From positions 27,397,848-27,461,847 of the forward strand of contig CM063244.1 of assembly GCA_032158295.1 (NCBI GenBank): a stretch of DNA of 64,000 nucleotides. Reading direction: 5' to 3'. The notes under the pieces are model-generated. The model was given only the letters and a program-made list of their open reading frames with translations, was not told the DNA's origin and did not search any database. The position numbers were made by a program, and so were the translations under genes. Shown here in pieces: positions 63,871-64,000 of the stretch. The DNA is from Pycnopodia helianthoides. Its lineage: Eukaryota > Echinodermata > Asteroidea > Forcipulatida > Asteriidae. Within the stretch, counting starts at the first letter, position 1. Each line of letters starts with the position of its first letter.

Positions 63871-64000
63871 AGCAAACACCTTTGTTTTACTTATGAGGCA
63901 TCCTTGGTTTCATTACCAGAAATATAAAACAATAATGATACAAGCATCAGGATTTACACATAAAGTTTTCATTAACAAGCCTGTTGGCCAAAAAGTTTTG

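Overview
This is animal (metazoan) nuclear DNA. It is AT-rich, has GT-AG introns, and is full of non-LTR retrotransposons, tRNA-derived SINEs, MITEs and minisatellites. The gene content (tandem plexin receptors, a TraB-domain gene, a TRIM/NHL-like pseudogene, a PHD+FLYWCH zinc-finger ORF of MULE type) and the repeat style suggest a marine deuterostome. I infer an echinoderm, most likely a sea star; nothing in the window proves the species. Two 100-N assembly gaps lie at 15519-15618 and 42696-42795.

Layout. (1) 1-12034, minus strand: the 5' two-thirds of plexin gene A, with signal peptide, sema domain, three PSI domains and the first IPT domain. It has 14 coding exons with fully consistent splice phases and runs off the left edge. 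(2) 12035-15437: upstream DNA of gene A, duplicated upstream of gene B. (3) 15619-19538, plus strand: two exons of a TraB-domain protein, the second with a 2-nt deletion; a truncated L2-type LINE and a SINE lie in its intron. (4) 19.6-38.8 kb: gene-poor, repeat-rich DNA with inverted-repeat elements, a TRIM/NHL pseudogene, a 60-bp minisatellite, a ~187-bp satellite, a 170-bp MITE, a PHD/FLYWCH ORF and an RTE fragment. (5) 38.85-42.70 kb, plus strand: a nearly intact CR1/L2-related LINE that runs into the second gap. (6) 43174-49829, minus strand: plexin gene B, a close paralogue of A. It keeps exons 1-8 and then stops at the gap. (7) 52.6-55.6 kb: intergenic DNA with two striking hairpins. (8) 55800-63584, minus strand: the 3' part of a third plexin (C), 13 exons covering the split RasGAP domain and Rho-binding domain down to the stop codon; its 5' part lies beyond the right edge.

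A, B and C therefore form a head-to-tail plexin cluster on one strand. A segmental duplication of about 10-12 kb (A side ~3670-15437, B side ~42796-52620) produced A and B.

The most unusual structure is inside gene A. The exon for the first half of PSI1 is present as a strict 134-bp tandem array (107-nt exon plus 27-nt spacer): three open copies and one frameshifted copy. Each is flanked by splice-like signals, and the arrangement permits use of only one copy per transcript. Just upstream in the gene, the 3' end of the preceding exon together with its 5' splice site is amplified into a 54-58-bp minisatellite. Gene B carries one good PSI exon, a decayed second copy in the same 134-bp register, and a single donor. 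A and B are otherwise very similar in their sema domains, but one 30-codon patch has fallen to 6/30 identity with no change in length.
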